Positions 53,800 through 64,000 of a stretch of 64,000 nt of DNA are shown here, one piece after another. The stretch lies in contig CM055097.1 of the NCBI GenBank assembly GCA_029204225.1, positions 3,876,620 to 3,940,619 on the forward strand, in the 5' to 3' direction. Source of the DNA: Diphasiastrum complanatum. Its lineage: Eukaryota > Streptophyta > Lycopodiopsida > Lycopodiales > Lycopodiaceae. The first letter of the stretch is position 1. Each line of letters starts with the position of its first letter. A program made the translations under genes and the position numbers. The notes under the pieces are model-generated. The model did no database searches. It was not told the origin of the DNA and was given only the letters and a program-made list of their open reading frames with translations.

Positions 53800-54260
53800 G
53801 AGTCTCCAGCTATCGTATTCAACCGCATTCAACTGCACCCCAACTACATTCGCCCTTGAACCGCAAACAGGTCGCATTCCAACCGCATTCAACCGCACCT
53901 TTACTACATTCGCCCTTGAATCGCAAACAGCTCGCATTCAACCGCATTCAACTGCACCCCAACTACATTCGCCCTTGAACCGCAAACAGGTCGCATTTCA
54001 ACCGCACCCCAACTGCATTTGCCCTTGAATCGCAACAGACCGCATTCAACCACACCCCAACTGCATTCGCCCTTCCGCAAACAGGTCGCATCTCAACCGC
54101 ATTCAACTGCACCTTGACTGCATTGACCCTTGAATCGTAGTGCCCGCATTCAACCGCAAACAGACCGCATTCCAACTGCCTCCACTGTTGAATCGTAGCG
54201 CCCGCATTCAAAGCAAATAGATTGCATTCCAACCGCATCCACTGTTGAACTGTAGCAACC
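53800..54260 (+). repeat. 60-bp tandem repeats in the gag leader
   Basis: 53821-53880, 53881-53939 and 53940-53999 are near-identical 60-bp units (AACCGCATTCAACTGCACCC ... CGCAAACAGGTCGCATT); shorter, more diverged units continue to about 54260. Confidence 0.9.
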
Positions 54261-54365
54261 ACATTTCGACCTAACACCGCATTCCGAACAAAGAATCCAA
54301 AGAGTCAGGTTACCAAAGAGTCCAAGAGGCCTATTTCCTTAATCCTAAGGTACTCTAGAGTTGTT

Positions 54366-56195
54366 ATGGATCGTCCTTACGATCTGAATTCCATAGAGGA
54401 CTATCCACCAGAGATGGTCTCCCCATCCACCGAACAGGCTCAATTTAATAGATATTCTAGGATGAAATCCCAAGTCCAAGAGCCATCCACCAACCCATTT
54501 GACAGATGGGAACCCATGCGTGAAGCTCCATACGATCGACCACATTTTCATGCTATAGAATCTTCACATGCCTGAGCTCACTTAAACGGAGCTTTTGCAA
54601 ATAGTGTTTCGCATACTGAAAAATGTACTCCAAATCTAGATTTACCTAAGTACGACGGTAACACTGATCCTCAAAGATTTCTTCAAGTCTTTGAGAATGC
54701 ATGTGATGTCTATGGTTAGACATCACCAGACGCCATGGTACAACTCTTCTCGATGACCATGATCGATCGAGCACGAGAATGGTTTCTTAACCTTGATTGT
54801 GAAGATAAATGAGACTTGTCACTCTTGAAGGAGGCATTTATTAAATGCTTCAAGCCATTTCGCTTGATCGAAAGTGCTTTTGTCAAGTTAAGTAACATCA
54901 AAATGACAAAAGATGAGAAAGTACGTGACTATATTGAACGATTTAAAAGATTAAAAAGTCAGGTACAAGAGCAACCCACTGAGTCTATGCTCATAATTTG
55001 GTCCTCATTGGACTCCCACAATGGATACGACGTGAACTTTGTTCCAATGATGAATACACTTTGTTCCAATTGAAACAAGCCATGTCTGATGCCATTCGGG
55101 AAGAAGACGAGAGATCAGATGTCAATGAGCCACGTGAACGGAGAGCACATCGTGTTGTCCAAGAAGCTCGACCAAACGAGGAAACACGAGAAAAGTTTTG
55201 AAAAACACAGATGGAGTTGCTTAACCAGCAACACCAACAACATATGGAGAAATTCACGAAAGAGTTTCAAAACACTCTTAAGTCTATCCAGAGTTCGATG
55301 CCAGGTCAGTTACCCACTGGCCAAAACCACCATAGATGAGAGAACACATGGTGCCCTCATTGTCGAGGTGCACACACTGGCAATGAGTGCCCTTCATACC
55401 AACCGGTCCCAGATACTTCATTGATCAAATGTGACATCTGCGACTTTATGGGACATACATCACTTTATTGCTATTATAACCCAAGGAATCAGCCTCACAA
55501 CTAGTCAGGGGGACATTATCAACCTCCCAGACACCAGTCTGTTTCACATAATCAAAATCAGAACTATCCATCATGAAACAACCAAGTCCATATACAAGAG
55601 TTTCCCAGACAATCTAGACATGAACCTCAACCACAGCTGGCACTCTTAGGACCACCTCCAAGGGTACAATCTGATCTAGGAGCACAACAACATAGACACC
55701 CTCGAGAATCTGCACAGACACATCTTATAGAAAACTCCTACGATCACTCATATCATCATGATACAACACTTCCATCTATTAGTTCTCAACAATATCCAGC
55801 CCATGCTCGTGCAAACGGGATGAATATTCCACACCATCCAAGATGGTTATGCTATTGCCACAGGCCCAATGAGCAACCGTTGTTTTATTTGTGGCAAAAC
55901 TGGCCACTTCATGGTTGACTGTAAAGTTAAGAACCAATACCATGCGGAGTGCCTAGACTGTGTTTGCAAACACAGTTTCAAAGACTGCCCTAATCAACCT
56001 AACAAGATCCTTCCAGCACGTCATATATCATTCGAACCTGTTAGAGTTTTAACTAGAGCACAACGCCGACAACAAGAACAGCAGCAAAACAATGCAAAAT
56101 CAGCTGACCCGAATAGAAGCCACTTGACAGCTTCCACATTACCCAAAGACTACCCAGACCCAAACGTGGAACAAAGGCAATACAATGAATTTTGA
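54366..56195 (+). pseudogene. gypsy gag with three zinc-binding motifs (copy B)
   Basis: ATG at 54366 (MDRPYDLNSIEDYPPEM). The core includes DLPKYDGNTDPQRFLQVFEN, MTMIDRAREWFLNL, FIKCFKPFRLIESAFVKL and DEKVRDYIERFKRLKSQVQE, the typical retrotransposon gag fold; stops occur near 54570, 54718 and 54810. Further frames carry a first metal-binding pair (CPHCRGAHTGNECP), a second (KCDICDFMGHTSLYC), and a CCHC knuckle CFICGKTGHFMVDC at 55881-55922 followed by a Cys-rich stretch (CLDCVCKHSFKDC). Gag packages the RNA. Several frame changes make it non-functional. Confidence 0.88.
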
Positions 56196-56204
56196 GAGGA
56201 GTTT

Positions 56205-56840
56205 TTGCGAGAGGAAGGACATACAAAAAGTCTGTTATCCACTCAAATCCCTGACAAAGAGCAATCTCTACAGGGACTTGAAGTATTTGCTAACCTCCTG
56301 CAAGCTCAACTCACTATGCCATTCCATAGTGCGCTAAAATCTTTCACCGGGCTTCAACGATATATCCATCGTAGTTTTCAGCTGCCTACTATTACTGATG
56401 AACAGCGGAAAACAAAAGAGATTCCTGAAGTTTTCCAGATTCCTATGAATCTGCTGAATATAGGTGTTGCTAAAGGGACTCGCATCACCTTGCCTTTGTC
56501 CTATAAAGACTATCCCGCAAAATCTGCTATCCTTGATAGCGGATCAGGCGTAAATATAATGGCTTTGTCCTTGGCAAAGTCATGGGGCTTCCATACCCTC
56601 GATCAACCACGATACAAACTTTGCATGGCTGATCAACGAGTTATCGACCCTGTTGGTCATTTATCAAATGTTAAGGTTCGAATAGCAGGTGTCAAATTTG
56701 TGATCGGTTGTGTCATCTTAGACTTACCAGAAGATGCCAATACTTATAAACTCCTTCTTGGTACACCCTGGCTCCAGATGGCAGGTGTTGTCCAAGATTG
56801 GAAGCATAGAAAAATCACCTTTGGCAATCACGACAAATGA
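56205..56840 (+). pseudogene. gypsy aspartic protease (copy B)
   Basis: 211-codon frame. Gag tail (MPFHSALKSFTGLQRYIHR) is followed by the protease with DSG in AILDSGSGVNIMALSLAKSW, HTLDQPRYKLCMADQ and the C-terminal LLLGTPWLQMAGVVQDW. The protease is intact as a domain, although the frame upstream (TGA at 56193-56195) and downstream (TGA at 56838-56840) is broken. The linker to 57600 (DPIPIARCPGEPSVS) is also found in copy A. Confidence 0.88.
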
Positions 56841-57604
56841 GTCACTGTTGACTCAACTGGCCATGTCAAGTCTGCTAAAGTTTATGATGATTGGTCATCA
56901 GCAACATATGATGAATCAGATAGTGTCTCCATCCAACCCAAAAGCCACTATACGAGTTCAACGAACATAATCAATTGGGGGCATGCACTAGTCACTGTGG
57001 ACTGTGCTGATTCCAATCGATGTCTTATCGAAACCGCTACAGAAGTTGTGGATATTGTCCCATCTTCTACAGACATTAATACACCCATCATCCCACTTAT
57101 GATGATTGACCCGATTCCTATAGCGCGGTGCCCAGGAGAACCTAGCGTCTCACCGCCCATGTTTCCGAAGAAGGTATTCTTTCCATGGATGATGTCGAAA
57201 TGACAGATGAACATGTCCTCCTTTATTTAGATGCCCAACGTTATCCGCCAAAAGCAATTCCTTAGGAGATCAAGTCACCAGGGCCGTTGGCTCATGTCCA
57301 ACTAACATCCAAAGTACCCAACACACAAGCGTATAGGGCCAAACCCAAAGTATACACATGGGATGTGTATCCAGAGGAAGTTTGGCATACAATTGATGAC
57401 AATATGATAAGTGAGGCAACAACACCGCCCACTCAAAAACCTCAATAGCCTCGGTTACAAAAAAATAAAATTATCGATACAAAATTAACCGAGCATCAAA
57501 AATAGATGCGTGAGAAGCTTAAGCAACCAATTAAGCCCTTGTCTAAAGACACGGAAACCAAACCATCAGACCAAGCTTCCACGTCCGGTAGTGATTCAAC
57601 ATAG

Positions 57605-58558
57605 ATGATTCCCAAAGTTCCAGAAAACTTTGTGGAACCACCTTTCGATCTTCCACGAAAATTTAAAGATTTCACACTGGATGACGTTGTTATCCAGTTA
57701 CCACAGCCACACCGGGAACCTACAACAAGTTCCAACTCTTTTGAAGGACCAGCTAAAACGATGTCGTTAAACCTTAAAGATCTTGACAAGGAGATGGATC
57801 GACTAGTTCATGTTGGTGCACACCTTTCGTCCGAACAACTTTCTGATCTGGAAACTTTACTTCAAAAATGCAGGGATGTATTTGCATGGAACTATACAGA
57901 AATGAAAGGAATTCCGCCTGAAGTAGTGGTTCATACGATTCCTTTGGAAGACAATGCTAAGCCTATTCGGACTAAACCTTACAGAAGTAACCGTGAGAGA
58001 ATCGATGAAGACATTAAGAAATTGTTGGATGCTGGATTCATATATGAAGTCCAACATATTGATTGGGTATCACCCATTGTGGTTGTACCCAAGAAAAACG
58101 GCAAACTTCGTATCTATGTCGATCTCATGAACCTTAATGCAGTTACGAAGAAAGACCATTTTCCTTTGCCTTTAACGACCCAAATCTTAGAGGAAATGGT
58201 AGAAGCTAAAGCTTTCAGCTTCTTGGATGGATTCAGCGGTTATTTCCTTGTTCAAATAGCCCTTGAAGATAAACATAAAACGGCCTTTGCCACAAAGAAC
58301 GGGGTTTATGCTTATAATGTCATGTCTTTTGGTTTATTTAACGCCCCTTCAACGTTTCAGAGGGTCATGCAACTGGCCTTCCAAGACCTGTTACATCGGA
58401 TTGTCGAGATTTATCTCGACGATCTGGGTGTACATTCCTCAGCCGCTACGCACCTTGACGCACTAGAGAAAATCTTCATTCGATGCCGTAGATTTGGAAT
58501 CTCGCTAAACCTTGATAAATGTCAGATATGGATAACCCATGGGGTTGTACTCAGGTGA
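57605..58558 (+). pseudogene. gypsy reverse transcriptase (copy B)
   Basis: 317-codon open frame covering the whole RT core: VFAWNYTEMKGIPPEVVVHT, RERIDEDIKKLLDAGFIYEV, WVSPIVVVPKKNGKLRIYVD, the first catalytic Asp in FLDGFSGYFLVQIALEDKHK, FGLFNAPSTFQRVMQ and YLDDLGVHSSA, then RCRRFGISLNLDKCQI. Some conserved residues are altered (Phe in GLFNAPS where Cys is usual). The frame ends after THGVVL with a small shift into the next segment. Confidence 0.92.
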
Positions 58559-59362
58559 TGGTATTTCTATCGACCCGTCAAAAATCAAGGTTATATTTGA
58601 AATGCCCTTACCTACAACAGTGAAGGAAGTTTACATCTTCCTCGATCGTACAAATTATTATCGCATCTTCATAATCGACTATGCCGGCAAGGCACGCCTC
58701 ATGTATTTAGTTGTGGTAGATCCTCGATGGACCAAAGAATGCATTAAAGCCTTTGAGGAGTTGAAAACAACCCTTACCACGGCACCCATACTCCGCTCAC
58801 TAGATTATACGAAAGAGTTTCATGTGCATACTGACGCAAGTAAGTATGCCATTGGAGGTCTTCTTGCACACCAGACGAGTATGGCAAGGATTTCCCAATA
58901 CGTTTCTTGAGCAGACAGCTAGTGCCTGCTGAAGTCAACTATACAACCACCGAATGAGAAGCATTGGCGATGGTCTATGTTGTACAACAACTAAGACATT
59001 ATTTACTAGGCCAGACCTTTGCATTCTACACCGAAAATCAAGCCCTATTATATATTGTTAATAGATCCTATAAAACGGGACGTATAGCTCGATGGTTGTT
59101 GATACTAGAGGAATTTGATTTCTGCGTAGTCGTTTGGAAAGGGACCCAACATTTCATGGCAGATAATCTTTCCCGACTATCTAATGCTGAAAAGGCAACT
59201 GCACCAGTCAACGATGATCTTCCTGATGCATGTTCTTTTCAGATTGATGCTACACCCTTATGGGCTGAGGAGATCACTCAGTTCCTAACAACAGGTAGAA
59301 GGCCTGAGTACGGTGGCAAAAATTTTTTTTTTTGCTTAAAGCAGTGCCCTTTTAGCTCATAG
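58539..59362 (+). pseudogene. gypsy RNase H (copy B)
   Basis: Two frames. 58539-58910 has the connection (VKEVYIFLDRTNYYRIFIID) and HTDASKYAIGGLLAHQ. After a frameshift and stop near 58900-58955 (TEW of the usual TTERE replaced by a TGA), 58964-59362 continues MVYVVQQLRHYLLGQTFAFY, ALLYIVNRS, IARWLLILEEFDFCVVVWKG and the end motif MADNLSRL. A run of T near 59323-59333 marks another break before integrase. Confidence 0.88.
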
Positions 59363-59383
59363 CCGGACAACTTTATAAACAGA

Positions 59384-60540
59384 ATGTTGACGGTATTATC
59401 CGATGATGCGCTTATGAATCTGAGATACGACCTATCATATCTCAGGCTCATGAGGGTATTGGCGGTGGCCACTTCTCTGCTGAGGCCACAACTAAGATTA
59501 TCCTTCGAGCAGGATTGTGGTGGCCATCCTTATTTAAGGACACATTTGCTGTCATTAAAACATGTGATGTCTGTCAACCCGCCAAGAAAAATACAAAAGC
59601 AAACTTCACACCTTTAACTCCCATTATAGAAGGCAAAGCCTTCCATAAGTGGGGAATTGACTTTGTTGGACCGATCAGTCCAGCAGCGAAACATACCCAA
59701 GCCCGTTACATCCTAATAGCCACAAATTACGCCAGTAAGTGGGTTGAGGCTCGGGCAACAAAGGATGCCAACGCAAAAATTGTCGCTCGTTTTCTTTACG
59801 AAAACATTATTACATGTTTTGGCTATCCTATAGAGCTAGTTAGTGATCGCGGCAAACATTTTTTAAATGTTGTCATTTATAATTTACTATGCCATTACCT
59901 TGTCATTCACCGAAAGAGTACACCGTACTATCCTAGGTGTCATGGCCAGGCCGAATCCACTAACAAGACGATATGTAAAATTTTGACAAAGGTAGTTGAA
60001 ACCAGTCGTTCTGATTGGGAAACAAAACTTTTTTTAGCTATCTGGGCTTACCGCACCACCCCGAAGAAAGCCACTAGGTGGGTTACCCCTTTCCACTTAG
60101 TGTATGGTCAAGAGGCGGTAATGCCTATAGAATTCTTAGTACCTTCGCTAAGAGTCATGGAAGCTTTTTCTACAGATCTCTGTGAAAAAGCTACAATTGA
60201 GCAACAAGTCAAAACCAAGCTATTTACATTAGCCCAGTTATGCAAGACAAGACTTATATCTTACCATGCACAACTGGTTAACAAACGACACCAAAAGGCC
60301 TAGCATGACTGTCACTTACACAATAAAGATCTACACTTAGGTGACCAGGTGCTTTTTTATACATCAAAGAACACCCCGACAAATTGAAATTTTGAAGTGA
60401 GGGACCATATGTTACTAATAAAATCTTTCCTAATTGGTGCAGTCCAGCTGCAAACACTTGACATAATACTCCTAGACACTGTCGTCAACGGTGGTTGTTT
60501 ATGGCGGTATTACGAAGAGTTGTTTTTTGTTGACCCAATT
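59384..60540 (+). pseudogene. gypsy integrase (copy B)
   Basis: The zinc region is split between frames (HEGIGGGHFSAEATTKIIL, then CDVCQPAKK). The 59515-60303 frame then carries the core: HKWGIDFVGPISPAAKHTQ (first Asp), VSDRGKHFLNVVI (second Asp) and RCHGQAESTNKTICKILTKV (Glu). The C-terminal part follows with WAYRTTPKKATRWVTPFHLV. It stops at 60301-60303 and the tail (DLHLGDQVLFYTS, CLWRYYEELFFVDPI) reads on in other frames to about 60540. The catalytic D,D,E are all present, so this domain is the best preserved in the element. Confidence 0.9.
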
Positions 60541-60559
60541 TAACACCTTCCTGTGCACG

Positions 60560-61330
60560 ATCCTGGCGCTCTTATGTTAGATGCTTCTACTATCGTTTCC
60601 ACTCCATCTCCACTACGTATCCACATCATCATTTGATTACCATTCAGAGCGCCACCATCAAACATTTCCAAACCTAACATCGCCAGGAGAAGACACAACA
60701 TTTGAAACTTTTTTGCATGCTAAGGGGTAGTGTCACGCAAGCATTCATCATGCTCCCGTTACACTATTGGAAATAACATCATCACCATAAACACTTGTTT
60801 TCTCATTCCAATTGATTCACCACCTCCATACATCCATTTCCATAGATATCTACCTTCCCCACATCTCCGTCCTTGCACAAACACCTCCATATCTTCCGCT
60901 TACACAACCTTTATCTTCCATTTTCCCCAACCTAATTCCTTCTCAATCCTTTCCTTCTGCGACATACCTCGCTCCACACATATTTTTCAATCACTTCTCC
61001 ACCGACGCTTTCACCTACCTTCTCACCAAAGCCATTCCCTTCCATCTCAACCGACACCTCTGTTAAACTCTCAACCGACGCCTCCATTCAACTCTCAACC
61101 GACACCTCCGTTCAACTCTCAACCAACGCCTCCATTTAAATCTCAACCGATGCCTCCGTTCAACTCTCAACCGAAGCCTCCGTTCAACTCTCAACCGAAG
61201 CCTCCGTTCAACTCTCAACTAACGCCTCCGCTCAACTCTCAACCGACGCCTCTGTTCAAATCTCAACCGACACCCTGTTTCAAATCTCAACCGATACCCT
61301 TTTTCCAAAACCCTGTTTTTCTAGTTTTTT
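60560..61330 (+). repeat. Repeat-rich segment between pol and the 3' ORF, with 24-bp tandem units
   Basis: 61046-61300 holds about eleven copies of CTCAACCGACGCCTCCGTTCAACT, 24 bp, with substitutions. Because 24 is a multiple of three the array gives an open frame with a repeated FNSQPTPP peptide; I treat that as a by-product, not a protein. Related units occur before gag at 53625-53765. Confidence 0.88.
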
Positions 61331-61334
61331 CATC

Positions 61335-62770
61335 ATGTCTACCAACCCCGGTTCCAATTCTGACGACCCTGATGCTAATAAGCTCGACATCCAATTGAGC
61401 AAATTGGATAATACTGAGATGCAAAACTGGTACCAACAGACAGAGTCATTCTTCAAGACAATTGAGTTCCAGATGCCTGTCCTGACGGGGTATCAAAGCC
61501 CGTACCTGGTACATATGGCGTATGCCAATTATAATGCTACGACAAGGTCGTGCCAACTCATAGTTCCCCTAGACAGGAACTATGTTTATAACATATCCTT
61601 TGTGGCGGCCGACTTGCAACCCTTTGGGTTCTCTCGCAGACCAAATGCTGTCACAAGGACGCTCCAGAAGATTGAGCAGACAACCTATTTCAAATACATA
61701 GATCCCTCCGTGGACAAATAGAAGAATAAGGACGGGTACCACGTGGAGGCAATCAATGATCAGCAGCTGCAAGCGACATGTGCATACTTCACCAAGTGCA
61801 CACAACGACCACGAACCAAGCTGCAGAGGGTACCCATGTCCCTATTCCACATGATGGCAGATTCACGACTGCATACCCAAAATCTTTATGATTGGGCACA
61901 TTTTGCTTCGAACTGCCTTCATGAGTGTCTTAAGAACAAGCAGCCACTAACCATCCTCATGTATCTCATGACAGATATCACACTCCAACAAGTACAGAAC
62001 GGGCCAAGACTCCAACAACACCTACAACTTGCGGACAAGGCATGGGACATCCCAATCGAGTCAAAACAGTCCAAGCGTTCACGCTCATGGGCTACTTCAC
62101 CATCGGGACTCCAACCCAAAAGAGTCAACATCAGTATTCTTCCACTGGTACACAAGCACCAAAGCCCACAACCAGATCCCCAAGCAACTGCACCCTCGGA
62201 AGCTGCAGAGGCTGATACCTCCAAGGCCTAGTTGCCAGATACAAGGCAATAACGAATACACAGGAAGCTTCAGGCCAGGAGGAAATCACCAGATGGAACA
62301 TCATCAGACGTTTCAGCTTCAGATGATGGAAGCTCAACCTCAGCCTCACAACAACACCCATCACCCTCACACACCATCGACGGGGGTGATGGAGCAGCTA
62401 TGTCTACAGCAGCACCAGACACGACCACATCGCAATTAGTGGATCAACCGGACAAGGTCACCACCCCACCCACATTGATTACCATGCCAACGCCACCAAC
62501 ATCCCCAAACGCACCATTTTTTTGGGGGGCAGGAGTGGGGAGTTCCAGTCCCTAGGACACGGAAGCAGCCCAGTAGCCACAAGGTCAACAACTACAGGCC
62601 CAGCAAGTCCACACCTTGGACACTTCGCAATATTTTGATGTTGCGGACCTGATGGAAATAAGTGATGATGAACCAGAGAGGTAGATCAATCAGGAAGAAG
62701 TCTGACCCCTCCAATAACCACCACCACCACCACCACCACCACAACAACAACAACCACCACCATTGCTACT
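61335..62770 (+). pseudogene. Unidentified ORF in the envelope position of gypsy copy B
   Basis: ATG at 61335 (MSTNPGSNSDDPDANKLDI). 128 codons to a TAG at 61719-61721, then the same frame resumes to 62231 with NDQQLQATCAYFTKCTQRP, VPMSLFHMMADSRLHTQN and CLKNKQPLTILMYLMTDITL. A further frame to about 62700 gives a low-complexity acidic/Ser/Pro tail (SPDGTSSDVSASDDGSSTS, DVADLMEISDDEPE). The ancestral protein was about 450 residues with a folded N-terminal half. No transmembrane segment, protease, RT or zinc motif is visible, so an envelope role is not supported. Family not recognised; the preceding repeats tie it to the same element. Confidence 0.55.
62717..62762. repeat. (ACC)n/(AAC)n trinucleotide tract
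   Basis: About eight ACC units, four AAC-type units and further ACC units. Confidence 0.95.
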
Positions 62771-63597
62771 AACATAATGGTCTCATAAATTGTGGAATTA
62801 GCATATTCCACACCACCACTGCCATGACAATGGTGGCCTCCCACACATCCAAGGGTTGGAAGATTTGGCACCATCTTGGAGAGATGGTAGTACCAACCGC
62901 TATCACATTGGCTGGTTGCTGCACCATGGCTTCTCATTCATGGTGCAAATTACACTCATCCTAAAATGTATTGCATCCTCAAGGCCACCTTCATCAAAGG
63001 GTGGTGGATGGTTAAGAGGTGTGTTTGGAGCTCCTCAAGCCGAAGGGCATACCATTCTTTCCAAATGAAGAGTCACTTTGCTATGAGATTCAACTTGATA
63101 TGCTAACCCAATAGATTGAAAAATGTGAAGATGTATAAACATCCTTTGGATAATCTAAAAAAGGTGACATCTATATGGCTATTTGATGTCGGTGCAAGCC
63201 ATTAGATGGCCTTTTCATAGCTCATTGTTTTGATTTAGAAGGGATGTAAGTAAATGAAATACAAGTTGGGGGAGGAGGAGAGTGGGGTATGCATAATTTT
63301 CTAGTTCGCTTGACTAAGCCTGCCACAAATTGCCACATAGATTTCATTAGCATATCAACTAATAACCTCTCAAAGTGTCTTTCTTGGCACTACAACAAAT
63401 TTTTTGCAAATATTTGGCTTTCACATGCTCTTTTCACCTTTCATTCTTGAAACAAGCACAAGCTTTAAGAATGGCCTTCAAATAAAATTTTGCACCAATT
63501 TTTTTTAAAAGGCAAGGAGGCCTTCTAATTACATAATAGCTTGCAAATACCAAGCTTGCAATGTGCATTGGTGTTGCAATTTGAAAATTAATTTTAT
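62771..63597. other. Non-coding interval after the gypsy element
   Basis: No supported gene and no LTR matching the 52-53 kb region. A GGTGGATGG- and GGGGGAGGAGGAG-type purine stretch lies near 63265-63283. Confidence 0.4.
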
Positions 63598-63740
63598 GTC
63601 CAAAATGCGGGACTTTCTCACAAAGACCTCTCATAGAGACATAAATATATGCGCTAATCTTTGTGAAGTTTGTTCATAGAGATTATCACAGATTTTTATC
63701 TCTCCCTAAGAGGTCTTTGTGAAAGACCCGCGTTTTGGAC
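63598..63740. repeat. 143-bp palindromic element, MITE-like
   Basis: 63598-63629 (GTCCAAAATGCGGGACTTTC...) is nearly the reverse complement of 63711-63740 (...GACCCGCGTTTTGGAC), with about 27 of 30 positions matching. The centre has weaker self-complementarity. No clear target duplication. Confidence 0.75.
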
Positions 63741-64000
63741 TCAAAAGGAGAGATGAATCACACCAACAACATGTAGCTACTAACTTCAAGATTAAGCATA
63801 GTGTATGTCCCTAGCTTGGGCACATTGGACATTCTTACGTGCTATCTGTAGCATTTCTCGCATATCGTGCAGGAAATGCTACTTTCCAATGGCAACACCA
63901 CATAGTTTTGGCTCTAATACCACAAATGTCATCTTGAAGTTATGTGACTTTCTATGCTACATCAAATGCCAAAACTTTTTGCAATTTTCAATCTTGGGAC
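63741..64000. other. Right edge, no gene seen
   Basis: Contains GGCTCTAATACCAC, which is reminiscent on the minus strand of the copia primer-site phrase GTGGTATTAGAGCC near 63910-63923, but no LTR is visible beside it. Confidence 0.35.

Larger units (their letters stand above)
53339..62770 (+). mobile_element. Ty3/gypsy retrotransposon (copy B), leader to 3' ORF
   Basis: The most complete gypsy copy in the window. Order: primer site, repeat-rich leader (53340-54365), gag with zinc knuckles, protease, linker, reverse transcriptase, RNase H, integrase (to about 60540), a second repeat-rich segment (60560-61330), then an extra ORF (61335-62770). Domain order (integrase after RNase H) is Ty3/gypsy; the tRNA-Asp type primer site and an ORF in the envelope position recall the Athila/Tat group. 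Frames are broken in gag, the linker, RT/RNase H and integrase, so it is inactive. A 5' LTR probably ends near 53335; the 3' LTR is not in the window. Confidence 0.88.

Noticed and set aside
60730-61398. 222-codon Pro/Ser/Gln-rich ORF resembling a cell-wall protein
   Set aside because: It is produced by the 24-bp tandem repeat, whose unit is a multiple of three, in a retrotransposon intergenic segment.
61335-62231. Envelope glycoprotein of a gypsy element
   Set aside because: No signal peptide, transmembrane segment or cleavage-site pattern can be seen.

Overview
This is a stretch of plant nuclear genome, most of it retrotransposon debris. A PLS-DYW pentatricopeptide gene and a RING membrane-anchor (RMA) ubiquitin ligase mark it as a land plant. 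Introns are short (82-112 nt) with GT-AG ends, and the LTR elements are typical plant Ty1/copia and Ty3/gypsy families. Base composition and the mix of old, broken elements would suit a large repeat-rich genome (fern, lycophyte or gymnosperm), but the sequence does not settle the lineage. Only two genes look like intact host genes: the PPR-DYW gene at 1-2298 (minus; its 3' end lies outside the window) and the RMA-type E3 ligase at 21913-22692 (plus).

Layout: 1-2.3 kb PPR-DYW gene; 2.9-4.6 kb decayed copia element (minus); 6.9-11.0 kb internal fragment of a gypsy element (plus); 13.0-16.35 kb copia remnant with a 3' LTR; 17.3-21.5 kb small fragments of a CACTA-like protein, gypsy pol and copia gag; 21.9-22.7 kb RMA ligase; 24.06-27.32 kb non-autonomous LTR element on the minus strand carrying an unidentified ORF; 29.26-32.85 kb copia element with both 650-bp LTRs but a large internal deletion; 34.19-36.14 kb short LTR element with only gag between its LTRs; 36.6 kb a tRNA-Asp type primer binding site next to an LTR-like block; 48.1-50.3 kb gypsy fragment (minus); about 52.6-62.8 kb a long gypsy element of the same family as the 6.9-kb copy, with an extra ORF after pol.

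The unusual part is 41.2-47.4 kb. It holds (i) a plus-strand intron-containing gene remnant ending in a possible ubiquitin-like domain (41257-42406); (ii) on the minus strand, an ORF that begins like histone H3 and aligns without gaps to the H3 fold once a homopolymer frameshift is allowed for, followed by a long Pro/Ser extension (45168-44153); (iii) immediately downstream, a four-exon remnant resembling a C48/Ulp1-type cysteine protease (44117-43092), possibly once fused to the H3-like part; (iv) a divergent plus-strand ORF (46665-47370); and (v) six clear copies and one degenerate copy of a 71-bp unit made of two inverted 19-bp arms at fixed spacing with unrelated centres. The units lie in the presumed 5' leaders and intergenic space of these genes and inside the protease gene. 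I do not recognise this combination as a known element; it is the best candidate here for an undescribed mobile or viral-like system, now decayed.

All reading was by eye. LTR boundaries, splice sites and frameshifts are as seen in the sequence; family names rest on motif recognition and no database search was run.
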